Part shown: piece after piece, positions 29,303 through 38,814 of the stretch
How positions within the stretch are numbered: position 1 is the first letter of the stretch
Layout: each line of letters starts with the position of its first letter
NCBI GenBank assembly: GCA_947494695.1
Contig: CANLWB010000008.1
Span: 1 to 64,000 of the forward strand
Length of the DNA: 64,000 bases
Direction of reading: 5' to 3'
Origin: an uncultured Flavobacteriaceae bacterium
Lineage (GTDB): Bacteria; Bacteroidota; Bacteroidia; Flavobacteriales; Flavobacteriaceae
Notes under the pieces: generated by a model
Database searches by the model: none
The model's input: only the letters and a program-made list of their open reading frames with translations
Told to the model about the DNA's origin: nothing
Position numbers and translations under genes: made by a program

Positions 29303-30039
29303 GTTTTAATAATTCGTAGGTTAATAATATATTCTAAGACTATGTTTATTAACATTTAAGACGTCCTTAATATTTAAACGCATAGGAATTTAAAAAAGTA
29401 TTCTTTTTTTACAACGTCTTTCTTTTTAATTTCGAGTCTCCTAAATATAGATATATACATCTTATAATGCCAGCTTCGAGTTTAGTAACAATTTTAAATG
29501 CCTACTCAAATCTTATAGGATTTGCTTTATTATAGATAGCATAGAGGCTTCGTTAGACTGGGAGCTTACCAACCAACGAAGCGTTAATATTAAAAGGAAC
29601 GACCAATCCTAAAGCTTCTAAAAAAACGATAAACTCATCAACAGGGGTTTACTTTTTAAAAGTGACTCTACAAGTTGCTAAGTTGATTACAAAACTCATT
29701 ATAAAGGACTAAATTACACTCTTTAATTGGTGTTTTTATTTAGAAGGTTCTTTCAGAAAAATCTACGTCTAGATAATCTTTTTTACTTTTCGGTAAGTTT
29801 TTATAAAGGTCATTTTCCAGTAAAGTTCAATATCTCAAACGAGGTCACCTTTTAAGTTTTTTCCCATACTTCGCAAAGCAAAAGTATGACGATTATTCCA
29901 TGATACCTATCTACAATTCCTTTTTTATGCACTTCATTTCCTTATACGAACACCCTGTAAATCAAGAATTAATAAGGGTGCGTTGTAAAAAGTGATTACC
30001 TCCGTAATTAAAGGATAAAAAGAAACAATTAAAAGAAAA
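29303..30039. other. Gene-poor stretch with traces of former coding sequence
   Basis: About 740 bp. On the minus strand short protein-like runs appear without starts or in broken frames: VDEFIVFLEALGLVVPFNIN near 29560-29650 and DLYKNLPKSKKDYLDVDFSE near 29750-29820. I recognise no family. I see no RNA gene or strong hairpin. It fits the decayed character of the 24-31 kb segment. Confidence 0.4.
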
Positions 30040-30999
30040 CTATTTTGAGGCTTTCTTAATAGCGTGATTCAATTCTTTTAAATGTTTACTTTTAATATTA
30101 TAAGATAATCCTGAATGCCCCACGTTATAAATAACATTTCCTGTTTTGGAATTAACAATAGCATAAACTTGATTTGCATTTAACCTTATATATCTTAAAT
30201 AATAAAAATCCTCACCATTCATGATCTTATCACTTAACTCTTTATTATCAATAAATTCATAGGGATAATTGTAATTTTCGAATACAGAATTGACATTATC
30301 AATATCTTTGTTTTCTTTTCCTGAAAACGCATCAACTCTTACCTGTAAATAAGAAGGAAGATAGAGCGTTTTATTTACCATTCTACCTAACTCTTCTTCA
30401 CGCAAAAAATCTTGTTCTGTTTCTATCCGTTTGTTGATATATTGTAAATAATTTTTCAATAATCCAGGAGAATAATTGTAAAAGACATTTTCTTTATTCA
30501 TTCCCTCTGAAGCATTATCAACTGATTTAAGAGCTTTATTAACAAATTGATCATTAGGATACAATGCAAAGCTAGTCGCATATACCATTCTGAAATTGTT
30601 TTTCTTTCTTTTTTCAAAATAATCAAAACTAAAACTTACACTAATGGACGAAACCATGTTGCTCATTTTTGTAGTTTTATCCTTAACATATCCAGTAATT
30701 CTACCAAAAGAATATTTATCACTTCTATAATCTTCAAGATTGAATTTATCTATAGGGATAATTTCGTAGGGTGTTACTGTCCAACATTCCTTTAATATTT
30801 TTTCATATACATCTCTTTCAATTACGCTAGAAAATGTGAAGATTGTTTTGGTTTCTTTAAATTTTTGAAACCTTAATTTTCTTTTTTTTCCAACATTCGT
30901 TTTTACCACTTTATACTCCGTAACTTCTGGTGAATTTTGACCAACTGATATTGAGGTAACAAAAGTTAATAAAAGAAATAGTTTAATTGCTTGGTTCAT
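30040..30999 (-). CDS. Hypothetical secreted protein
   Basis: A protein of 319 residues with a cleavable signal peptide (MNQAIKLFLLLTFVTSISVGQ). The mature part is mixed alpha/beta, rich in Lys, Asn and Tyr, with FSFDYFEKRKKNNFRMVYATSFAL and a C-terminal NSKTGNVIYNVGHSGLSYNIKSKHLKEL. I do not recognise a domain. It is probably periplasmic. It stands alone in the inserted segment upstream of the CAP lipoprotein gene. Confidence 0.7.
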   Translation of the reverse strand: MNQAIKLFLLLTFVTSISVGQNSPEVTEYKVVKTNVGKKRKLRFQKFKETKTIFTFSSVIERDVYEKILKECWTVTPYEIIPIDKFNLEDYRSDKYSFGRITGYVKDKTTKMSNMVSSISVSFSFDYFEKRKKNNFRMVYATSFALYPNDQFVNKALKSVDNASEGMNKENVFYNYSPGLLKNYLQYINKRIETEQDFLREEELGRMVNKTLYLPSYLQVRVDAFSGKENKDIDNVNSVFENYNYPYEFIDNKELSDKIMNGEDFYYLRYIRLNANQVYAIVNSKTGNVIYNVGHSGLSYNIKSKHLKELNHAIKKASK

Positions 31000-31026
31000 T
31001 AGGTTCAGATTTGGGTTATAATTATT

Positions 31027-31303
31027 TTATTTAGGGAAATGAAGTAAATTCTTCAAAACTTCATATTGAAAAATTTGTTCGCTGAAATGATTTATAATGC
31101 AGCCAACAAGTTTATACGTAACCGTCCGGTCTGAAACTCCTTTGATTTCAACATTATACTTTTCGGTTGCAAATCCCATTGTTTTAATTCTAGGATAGCT
31201 CATCAATCGGTAAAACAAAATCGGCAGGGTTTCTCATAAATCCGATAGATAACATCAAAAATATCAATATATAAATTGTCCTTTTCAAATTATTGCTAAC
31301 CAT
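31027..31303 (-). pseudogene. Possible frameshifted small membrane protein
   Basis: A first frame (31303 to 31190) gives 37 residues with one membrane-like segment (TIYILIFLMLSIGF) and ends at TAG. An overlapping second frame (ATG at 31203) gives MSYPRIKTMGFATEKYNVEIKG and on through DRTVTYKLVGCIINHFSEQ to 31027. Together they would make one exported or anchored protein of about 90 residues, so a frameshift is the simplest reading. Two overlapping small genes are the alternative. Confidence 0.4.
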
Positions 31304-31461
31304 GGAATATATGCACCAATACGTTCAATTTAGTTTCCAAAATTAAGTTATTTCTTTCATAAAAATAGCTTTTTTCCTATAAATTAAAAACCTCATACCT
31401 CCTAGCATCCTAATTAAGTCATTTTTAGACTGCGCCAACATAGTTTCACCCTTTTTAAAAC

Positions 31462-31487
31462 AAAAAATCCCGCCTTACAGCGGGATT
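31462..31487 (-). terminator. Terminator of rpsU
   Basis: Stem AATCCCGC / GCGGGATT with a 6-nt loop, 27 bp after the rpsU stop; the minus-strand RNA ends in a U run. Confidence 0.85.
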
Positions 31488-31513
31488 CCATATTATTATA
31501 TATATTTCAAAGA

Positions 31514-31708
31514 TTATATATCTTCTGCATCTCTTAATGCCTGAATGTATTGAGCTTTTTGAATTTGAGCTCTGCGCACTACTGAAGGCTTAGTAAACTG
31601 CTTACGTGATTGTAGCTGACGCTTCGTTCCAGTTTTATCAAACTTTCTCTTAAAACGCTTAAGCGCTCTATCTATATTTTCTCCTTCTTTAATTGGTATT
31701 ATTAACAT
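31514..31708 (-). CDS. rpsU: Ribosomal protein S21
   Basis: A protein of 64 residues, basic, with the S21 pattern (IPIKEGENIDRALKRFKRKFDKTG ... KRQLQSRKQF). It is a small-subunit protein near the mRNA exit and anti-Shine-Dalgarno region. It has its own promoter (31746-31775) and terminator. In related genomes it is normally followed by xerC; here a 7.4-kb segment intervenes. Confidence 0.96.
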   Translation of the reverse strand: MLIIPIKEGENIDRALKRFKRKFDKTGTKRQLQSRKQFTKPSVVRRAQIQKAQYIQALRDAEDI

Positions 31709-31745
31709 AGTATCTTAACCTCCTCTCTTTTAGATTTTCGGTTTG

Positions 31746-31775
31746 CAAATATAAATTTAAATAAGCAATTAACAA
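31746..31775 (-). promoter_or_regulatory. Promoter of rpsU
   Basis: On the minus strand TTG (31775-31773), a 19-bp spacer and TATATTTG (31753-31746) match the Bacteroidota consensus TTG-N19-TAnnTTTG exactly, 38 bp before the rpsU start codon. Confidence 0.8.
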
Positions 31776-31789
31776 CTAAATTTTCAATT

Positions 31790-33196
31790 TTATTTTGGAG
31801 CCCAGACCGAGTAACTTTTTGGAGGTGCTTGTATTTTCACCCAGCGTCCCAATTGTGTTGTTTGCTCCCACCCGGAATGCCCTGTATAATCTTTTATAAC
31901 TGTATTAGACCAATTGGTTTCCACCCATCGTTCCTGCCAATAATCTGCATTGTTTATGTACACCATCAATCCCGAATTATTATACCCGTTCCTTTTAGCG
32001 ATATACTCATTATCATCAGTATATACTATATTGGTAGATCCTCCTGCTAAGTTATTATGAATCCATATTAAATTATTTAAACGGTTCTTATCCAACCATT
32101 CTTCATAATCTTTGTAAAAGATGGTTGGGTAACCTTCATGCGTTAATATATAAGCATAAGCTAACATTTTTCCATTAAAAATTTCATCTGTATCATGATT
32201 AGTAACAAAAGTTACCGCTCTCGCGGCATTGCGCTTCCACAACATGTCATCATTCAATTTGTTCAAATCATTACCTTCAAATGCATCTCTCATTTTATAA
32301 TAACACGCAAAATCGAAAGCACTTACTTCGGCCTGCCCGGTCCACCAATCTAGTGTTCCAGCATTGCCATCCCAATATTCTCCAACAGTAAATCCACCGA
32401 CTTCATTTTTCCAATCTTTAACAACCCAGGGTTCGAACCCTTTTACGTAATCAAATCTCCAACCGTCAAATCCCATCTCATTTTTATAGTACTTCGCAAC
32501 AGATCCCGAGTTTTTCCAGAGTTCATTTTGTACTCTTACTTGATGATGGGACAAATCTGGAAACCCACCAAAAACACCTGTATCGCTGGTATAACTATAA
32601 TTTGGATGAAAATCATTAAAATCCCTGTTAAACCTGCCTGATAATGGTGTGAACTTAGTCCAATTACTTTGACCGTTAACAGGGTTTATTTCACTATCTC
32701 CCCCACTATTGTGGTTAATAACGATATCTGCAATAACACTTAGCTGAGCATTATGTGCCGAAGTAATTAGCGTTTTTAACTCATTTGTAGAACCAAAGCG
32801 CGTTTCTATGCTTCCCATTTGGTCGTATTGACCAAAATCGAAGTAATCAAATGGGTCGTACCCCATAGAAAAAGGACCGTTTTGTGCTTTAGAGGCAGGA
32901 GGCAACCAGATGGCATCTATTCCTGCATTACTCCAATCCTGAACTTTCCCTCTCACGGTATTCCACCAGTTTCCACCGGCTGGCACATCCCAATAAAAGG
33001 CCTGCATCATAACACCAGAACCTATTGGTTTTAGGTTACTCGCTATAGCCGTTTTAGAAGATTCAATTTTTAAGAACTGTGAATCTGTGACATCTTTATT
33101 AGAAGACTGATCATCTAATAATTTTTCTTTAGAACAACCAATAAACAGGAAGCATATTGGTAAAATAAATTTTAATAGTCTTTGAAGTTTTCTCAT
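31790..33196 (-). CDS. Alpha-amylase lipoprotein, GH13 (subfamily 7-like)
   Basis: A protein of 468 residues. The lipoprotein signal ends FLFIGC (Cys21). The catalytic barrel begins GVMMQAFYWDVPAGGNWW and AGIDAIWLPPASK, close to the archaeal/plant-like GH13_7 group. Conserved blocks are DIVINH (about 157-162), DGWRFDYVKGF with nucleophile Asp249, GEYWDG with acid/base Glu273, and TNHDTDE with Asp335. A beta domain closes the C-terminus (WVKIQAPPKSYSVWAP). It should cut alpha-1,4-glucans at the cell surface or in the periplasm. No SusCD partner is adjacent. It lies between rpsU and the acyl-CoA dehydrogenase gene. Confidence 0.92.
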   Translation of the reverse strand: MRKLQRLLKFILPICFLFIGCSKEKLLDDQSSNKDVTDSQFLKIESSKTAIASNLKPIGSGVMMQAFYWDVPAGGNWWNTVRGKVQDWSNAGIDAIWLPPASKAQNGPFSMGYDPFDYFDFGQYDQMGSIETRFGSTNELKTLITSAHNAQLSVIADIVINHNSGGDSEINPVNGQSNWTKFTPLSGRFNRDFNDFHPNYSYTSDTGVFGGFPDLSHHQVRVQNELWKNSGSVAKYYKNEMGFDGWRFDYVKGFEPWVVKDWKNEVGGFTVGEYWDGNAGTLDWWTGQAEVSAFDFACYYKMRDAFEGNDLNKLNDDMLWKRNAARAVTFVTNHDTDEIFNGKMLAYAYILTHEGYPTIFYKDYEEWLDKNRLNNLIWIHNNLAGGSTNIVYTDDNEYIAKRNGYNNSGLMVYINNADYWQERWVETNWSNTVIKDYTGHSGWEQTTQLGRWVKIQAPPKSYSVWAPK

Positions 33197-33468
33197 CTTG
33201 TTTAGTTTTAATTTCCTTCAAATTATAAAACAAACTTCCTATCAAAAAACCACTAATAAGACGAAATCGATTTCGTGTTAATAACTTTTACCAAATAATC
33301 CTTTTCGCAACATGACATTACACTAATAACTAACTCGTGTCTATGCAATTGCATAACGAGTAGGTTAAAAAGTGCCACTTTAAACGACATGAAGCATCTT
33401 TTTAAAGTTATCCCTTTAATTTATAAGGTATTGAAATTTACAGACCTCTTTTAAAAAATGTAGATATT

Positions 33469-34638
33469 CTAACTTACGGCCGGTCTATATTCTTTTTTAT
33501 CTATGATTATTTTGGCTATAATCTCCCTAAGAATTTCGGAAGTACCACCACCAATTGGCCCCAGCCTACTATCTCTTAAGAGTCTCGCCATTGGATATTC
33601 CTCCATGTAGCCATACCCTCCTAAAAACTGAAGACATTGGTAAATGACATCGTCTGCCATTTTTGTCGATTTTAATTTCGACATGGACGCTTCTTTAACA
33701 ACATACTCCCCTTTATTTAATCTATAAGCTACGGCGTAATTATAGGTCTTACAAAACTCCATTTCTGCATGTAAATCTGCAATGCTATGTCTTAAGGCCT
33801 GAAAGCTATCAATAGACTTTCCGAAGGCTTGCCGATCGGACATATATTTTAATACATACTCTAAGGCGTATTCTGCTCTGGCATGGGCATTAATCCCCAT
33901 CACCAAACGCTCCAAAGAAAAGTGCTGTAATATATAAGCAAAACCTTTGTTTTCTTCTCCCATTAAATTAGCCTCCGGGATTTTAACATTATCGAATGCT
34001 ATTTCTCCAGTATCTGAGGCTTTCCATCCTAACTTATCTAGTTTAGTTGCGGAAACACCCTCGCTCTCTCTATCAATAACAAATATGCTAATGCCTTTAT
34101 TTCCAAGTTCGGGATTTGTCTTCGCAGCCACTACAAGGTAATCACTGTATACACCGTTTGTAATAAATGTTTTAGAACCATTAATAATATAATGATCTCC
34201 TTCTTTTACAGCCGTGGTTCTCATCCCAGCAACATCACTCCCACCAAAAGGTTCCGTAATACAAAGACACCCTATTTTATCTCCAGAAATACTTGGTACT
34301 AAATAGTTTTGTTTTATAGTTTCATCGCCTTCCGCATTTAAATGAGTCATTGCCAAATACGCATGTGCCCAGATCGCAGCGGCAAAACCACCTGAATTTA
34401 TTTTTTGAAGTTCTTCAAGAAGAATAACGGTATAGAACAAATCTAGATTTAAACCTCCATAGGCTTCGGGATAGTTGATCCCAAAAAACCCCATGTCACC
34501 AAACTTTTTCCAAATAAATCTTTCTATATCGCCTGTTTTTTCCCATTTCTCGATATTAGGAACCACTTCCTTTTTTAGAAAATCCTGAAGACTTTGCCTA
34601 AAAAGGTTATGCTCTTCTGTGAAGTACATACTATCCAT
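33469..34638 (-). CDS. Acyl-CoA dehydrogenase
   Basis: A protein of 389 residues, FAD-dependent, with standard blocks: N-terminal helices, CITEPFGGSDVAGMRTTA, GSKTFITNGVYSDYLVV and the C-terminal QFLGGYGYMEEYPMARLLRDSR. The usual catalytic Glu in the late loop (YEGTSQ) is replaced by GGGTSE. A Glu in SLERLVMGINAHA near residue 245 occupies the alternative place known from isovaleryl- and long-chain enzymes. It likely acts in fatty acid or branched-chain amino acid breakdown. It is upstream of the amylase gene and downstream of the ComEA-like gene, all on one strand. Confidence 0.93.
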   Translation of the reverse strand: MDSMYFTEEHNLFRQSLQDFLKKEVVPNIEKWEKTGDIERFIWKKFGDMGFFGINYPEAYGGLNLDLFYTVILLEELQKINSGGFAAAIWAHAYLAMTHLNAEGDETIKQNYLVPSISGDKIGCLCITEPFGGSDVAGMRTTAVKEGDHYIINGSKTFITNGVYSDYLVVAAKTNPELGNKGISIFVIDRESEGVSATKLDKLGWKASDTGEIAFDNVKIPEANLMGEENKGFAYILQHFSLERLVMGINAHARAEYALEYVLKYMSDRQAFGKSIDSFQALRHSIADLHAEMEFCKTYNYAVAYRLNKGEYVVKEASMSKLKSTKMADDVIYQCLQFLGGYGYMEEYPMARLLRDSRLGPIGGGTSEILREIIAKIIIDKKEYRPAVS

Positions 34639-34716
34639 TTATTTATATTTATTATTCTTTATGACGTTTCGAATTACCTGCAACGGTATTGTTCTTAAGT
34701 CCTGAATCAATACTGT

Positions 34717-35586
34717 TTAATCAAGCGACAAATATAATTTAATTATATCAATTTTATTAACAGGAAAGTCCTTTACTTTCATTAATTCATCAAAAGAATG
34801 ATATTCATTTATCAAATTTCGATGCTCGATAATTTTGTGGGCTAAATCATAATCTATATGCTGAATCGTTACGAGGTTTTCTACCGTCGCTTGATTTATA
34901 TTTATGCCTTGAACTTTTCGTGGTGTTTTCACTGTGAATCGATTGGTTACTTTACTAATTAACTCCGGTGTTAAACCATAAACATCCTGGAGTTGCACAT
35001 CACTAATAAAGCCTCCTTTAAATCTATTTCTAAACCTAACAATACGTTGGGAAAGCACCTTCCCAATGCCATGAACTTCCTGTAATTCTTTAGCCGTTAT
35101 TTTATTGAGATCTCGCTTTTCTTTAGGTATGTTTTGCGTCTTGCCCCTGTAACCATTGGAGGTGTATTTTGTCTTTGGTTTGTTTACCCATTCTGGAAAT
35201 TTAAAGTAGGGAGAAATTTTACTTAATAGCGTATCTGACACCTTAGTTACGTCTTGAAACTGTTTGGGTGAATTAATCCATTTATTTTGTTTTCTAAAAG
35301 CCAATAATCTGTCTATTTCTTCATTAGACAGTCCTAATGATGCGCCTTTAAAATCTGTTAGATAATTGGGATTAAAAGGATAAATTTTAGGTTTTTCTTT
35401 TTCTAACTGCACCAACCTAAGTGAGTCCAGTTCTTTATTAAACTTTTCTAATTCTTGAGTCTTTGCTACAACATTTGCGGGAGAGAAATCCACAAAAAAA
35501 TAAATGCATTGCAAGGCGATAATAAGTAAGATCAATAAAAAAATCCCATTTCTTTGTTCTTTAGAAAACATAAAATGGGATTTCAT
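34717..35586 (-). CDS. ComEA-like helix-hairpin-helix membrane protein
   Basis: A protein of 289 residues. One N-terminal membrane anchor (GIFLLILLIIALQCIYFFVDF) is followed by three helix-hairpin-helix DNA-binding units: LGLSNEEIDRLLAFRKQ, ITAKELQEVHGIGKVLSQRIVRFR and ININQATVENLVTIQHIDYDLAHKIIEHR. By family it is a periplasmic DNA-binding protein, possibly for DNA uptake. Its close neighbour (21 bp) is the sodium:alanine symporter, an order common in Flavobacteria. Confidence 0.85.
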   Translation of the reverse strand: MKSHFMFSKEQRNGIFLLILLIIALQCIYFFVDFSPANVVAKTQELEKFNKELDSLRLVQLEKEKPKIYPFNPNYLTDFKGASLGLSNEEIDRLLAFRKQNKWINSPKQFQDVTKVSDTLLSKISPYFKFPEWVNKPKTKYTSNGYRGKTQNIPKEKRDLNKITAKELQEVHGIGKVLSQRIVRFRNRFKGGFISDVQLQDVYGLTPELISKVTNRFTVKTPRKVQGININQATVENLVTIQHIDYDLAHKIIEHRNLINEYHSFDELMKVKDFPVNKIDIIKLYLSLD

Positions 35587-35607
35587 ATTTATAGGGTATA
35601 TACTATT

Positions 35608-37218
35608 TTAAGACTTAGTCGCTTTAATAGCGTCAAGGTACCTTTTCAATTGTTTCTTAACTACCGGGAATAGGAAATATAATCCCACCATATTCGGGAA
35701 TACCATGGCGAAGATCATCGCATCTGAGAAATCCCAGATAGACTTCATACTTGCCGCAGCTCCAATAATGATAAACAATAGGAATAAAAGTTTATAAATT
35801 AAATCGGCTACTTTTCCTCTACCGAATAAAAATTTCCAGGATTGTAATCCGTAGTAAGACCATGAAATCATTGTAGAAACGGCAAATAACACAACGGCAA
35901 CTGTTAAAAACACGTTAGAATAAGGAATGTACTGTGCAAATGCCTGAGATGTTATTCCAGCACCTTCATAACGCATTCCATTGATAAGTACACCTCCGGT
36001 ACCATCGCCACCGTATTCGAAAACACCACCTGAATTAAATATAACAATAACCAGAGCGGTCATGGTACAAATGACTACCGTATCAATAAATGGCTCTAAC
36101 AACGCCACCAATCCTTCTGATGCTGAATACTTGGTTTTCACAGCAGCGTGTGCAATAGAGGCAGAACCTGCACCCGCTTCATTAGAGAATGCTGCGCGTT
36201 TAAAACCAACAAGCAATACACCAATAACACCACCAACTCCCATAGCTCTTGGGTTAAAGGCCTGACTAAAGATCATTCCAAATGCATCATCAATTAGACT
36301 AAAGTTACTTAAGATGATGTATAAACAAGCTACAATATAAAGTACCGCCATTAAGGGTACAACCTTCTCTGTAACCGAAGCAATTCTCTTAATACCTCCT
36401 ATTATGATAACACCAACCAATATGGCCATTAATAAACCTATTAAAGCTCCTGCACTGGTACCTTCCAGTCCCATAAGTTCTTTAATTACTACGGTTGCTT
36501 GATTGGATTGAGCGGCATTACCACCTCCAAAAGATCCTCCAATACAGAAAATGGCAAAAAGTACAGCTGCAATTTTTCCCAGTGTGGCAAAGCCTTTTTC
36601 TTTAAGTCCTTTTGTAATATAGTACATAGGACCTCCGTATATAGTACCATCTTCTCCAACATCCCTATATTGGACACCTAAGGTACATTCTACAAATTTG
36701 GTAGACATTCCTAATAGGCCACATACAATCATCCAAAACGTAGCTCCAGGCCCTCCTAATGCGATTGCCAATGCTACTCCTGCTATATTTCCATTACCAA
36801 CGGTTCCGGAAACCGCAGTTGCTAAAGCCTGAAAGTGACTAACTTCCCCTTCCTGACTCTCATCACGAATGGTATCTCGAATATCTCCATCGATAGTCAT
36901 AGAGGTATCTGCTGCTGCGTGTCCTCCTTCTATTTCATCATATTTTCCCCTTACCGTATTAATGGCTTTTCCGAAGTATTTAAAATTAGGAAAACCAAAA
37001 TAGATGGTAAAGAAAGCGGCACTACCTACCAAAAGTAACAATACGAACGGAATATCGGGATCTGTCCATACTTTAAAAAAGATTACGCTACTAAAAAAGT
37101 CTGAAATCGGTTTAAAACCTTCATCAATACGCTGATCTAATCCCTTTTCTGCAGCTTCCTGGGCAAATGTTAAAAATGGTAATATGAGTGTAAATATTGA
37201 AAGAAGAAATTTCTTCAT
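35608..37218 (-). CDS. Sodium:alanine/glycine symporter (AGCS family)
   Basis: A protein of 536 residues with about eleven membrane segments and the AGCS signatures GNGNIAGVALAIALGGPGATFWM, GGPMYYITKGL and AAFSNEAGAGSASIAHAA. An N-terminal signal-like stretch (MKKFLLSIFTLILPFLTFAQ) precedes the core. It imports alanine or glycine with Na+. It stands between the K+ channel and ComEA-like genes on the same strand. Confidence 0.94.
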   Translation of the reverse strand: MKKFLLSIFTLILPFLTFAQEAAEKGLDQRIDEGFKPISDFFSSVIFFKVWTDPDIPFVLLLLVGSAAFFTIYFGFPNFKYFGKAINTVRGKYDEIEGGHAAADTSMTIDGDIRDTIRDESQEGEVSHFQALATAVSGTVGNGNIAGVALAIALGGPGATFWMIVCGLLGMSTKFVECTLGVQYRDVGEDGTIYGGPMYYITKGLKEKGFATLGKIAAVLFAIFCIGGSFGGGNAAQSNQATVVIKELMGLEGTSAGALIGLLMAILVGVIIIGGIKRIASVTEKVVPLMAVLYIVACLYIILSNFSLIDDAFGMIFSQAFNPRAMGVGGVIGVLLVGFKRAAFSNEAGAGSASIAHAAVKTKYSASEGLVALLEPFIDTVVICTMTALVIVIFNSGGVFEYGGDGTGGVLINGMRYEGAGITSQAFAQYIPYSNVFLTVAVVLFAVSTMISWSYYGLQSWKFLFGRGKVADLIYKLLFLLFIIIGAAASMKSIWDFSDAMIFAMVFPNMVGLYFLFPVVKKQLKRYLDAIKATKS

Positions 37219-37323
37219 AAGAAGTCGTATTAATTTATTTAATTGAAAAATTCGTACTAAAAGCCGGCAAGATGCTAAAAAAATTTGATTTTTTAAAACA
37301 ATAGCTGTTAAAATCGAAATTCT

Positions 37324-38343
37324 CTAACCTATATTATATGCTGTATTCAAGGCTTCAATCTGTTCCGGTCTTCCTAAAACAATTATTTTAGAATTGGATG
37401 CCAGCTCCTGTTCGGCTTCTGGATTTACAAGATACTCTCCCCTTTCGTTTTTATAACCTATTACAGTACAGCCTGTTTTTTTACGAAGATCTAAATCTCT
37501 TATTGTTTTGGCTACCTTGGTATCGTACAACTTTTCGACGGCAACTTCTTCTATATTGATGTTCGACTTCCCTACAATTGATAAATTATCTACGAATTCC
37601 ATCAAATCTGGAATTACGACCAAAGATGCCATATGATCGCCTCCAATTTTATCTGGAAGTATCACATTATTTGCTCCGGCTAATTTTAATTTATTGTAAG
37701 ATGTTTCAAATGAAGCTCGGCTTATAATGTTTATGGAGTCGTTTAATTGTCTTGTTGATAGCACGACGAACAAGTTATCTGCATCATTTGGTAAAGCAGA
37801 TATCAGACAGGATGCTTTATCTATTCCTGCCTGCATAAGTGTTTCATCTTCATTAGCATTACCTATTACATAAGGAACGTCGTCTATTTGTAACCGTTCT
37901 TCCATGTCCTTGTCCTTTTCTATAACAACAAAATGCTTACCATGAGCAGCCAGTTTTCTGGCGGCCTGCTTTCCATTTCTTCCATAACCGCAAATAACAA
38001 TATGACCTTTAAACCTATCAATCTTTTTTTGCATCTTCTTATGTATTAATTCATCAATGTTATTTTTACTTAAAATATATTCTGTAATCACAGAAAGTGC
38101 ATACCCCACAATCACAACACTTGCTAAAATTAGGAAAATGGTAAATATTTTTGACTCTTGATCAAGCGGAACTACTTCTCTAAACCCTACTGTAGTCATG
38201 GTAATAACAGTCATATAAACCGCATCGATCAAGGAATATCCAGATATCATTCTATACCCGATAACACCTATCAATAAAATAACGACGAGCAGTAATAAGG
38301 CTGTGTATACTTTTTTTCTAAAAAACTTTATAAGTGGATTCAT
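37324..38343 (-). CDS. Two-TM potassium channel with RCK domains
   Basis: A protein of 339 residues: TM1 (VYTALLLLVVILLIGVIGY), pore loop, TM2 (IFTIFLILASVVIVGYALSVI), then an RCK/TrkA-N Rossmann domain starting IVICGYGRNGKQAARKLAAHG (about residue 114) and a C-terminal TrkA-C-like domain. The selectivity filter reads TTVGFREV (residues 50-57) instead of TVGYGD, so ion preference may differ. It lies 12 bp downstream of the PspC gene and is probably co-transcribed. Confidence 0.9.
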   Translation of the reverse strand: MNPLIKFFRKKVYTALLLLVVILLIGVIGYRMISGYSLIDAVYMTVITMTTVGFREVVPLDQESKIFTIFLILASVVIVGYALSVITEYILSKNNIDELIHKKMQKKIDRFKGHIVICGYGRNGKQAARKLAAHGKHFVVIEKDKDMEERLQIDDVPYVIGNANEDETLMQAGIDKASCLISALPNDADNLFVVLSTRQLNDSINIISRASFETSYNKLKLAGANNVILPDKIGGDHMASLVVIPDLMEFVDNLSIVGKSNINIEEVAVEKLYDTKVAKTIRDLDLRKKTGCTVIGYKNERGEYLVNPEAEQELASNSKIIVLGRPEQIEALNTAYNIG

Positions 38344-38355
38344 AGACTATACCAA

Positions 38356-38583
38356 TTATAAATCGAAAACCGACGACCTCTTCGTATAAATTAAATCTTT
38401 GATTTTCATCCAAAATGCCAGAAACAAATACAAAGTAAAACCAAAACCTACAGTTGCAAACGTTAGGTACATAAACGAAATTCTAACCACTTTGGCTCTA
38501 ATACCGAGTCTATCGGCAATACGCTGACACACATAATAACCATGCTTTTGAAAAAAAATTAGCGGCTTATAAATATAATTCAT
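38356..38583 (-). CDS. PspC domain protein
   Basis: A protein of 75 residues with the PspC fold: VCQRIADRLGIRAKVVRISFMYLTFATVGFGFTLYLFLAFWMK, a hydrophobic segment after a short N-terminus. PspC proteins sense membrane stress in phage-shock systems, but no other psp gene is near. Its end is 12 bp from the K+ channel start. Confidence 0.82.
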   Translation of the reverse strand: MNYIYKPLIFFQKHGYYVCQRIADRLGIRAKVVRISFMYLTFATVGFGFTLYLFLAFWMKIKDLIYTKRSSVFDL

Positions 38584-38814
38584 CCCGCAATTTAAATATA
38601 AAATTTTAGAATTTCACTGTTGATTACTAATCGCTCTCAATGAAGGTCTTCAGGTTAGTATTCTTTTGGAATTGAAATGAAAAATAGTAATTTTATTACC
38701 AAATGAAAATCTTTTGAAGAATACCTGTTTACTGGACGGGCAGCGTCACTCTAAAATAATAAAAACCATATAGAGATAAGAGCGAATTTTACAACCTATT
38801 ATAACATGATTAAA

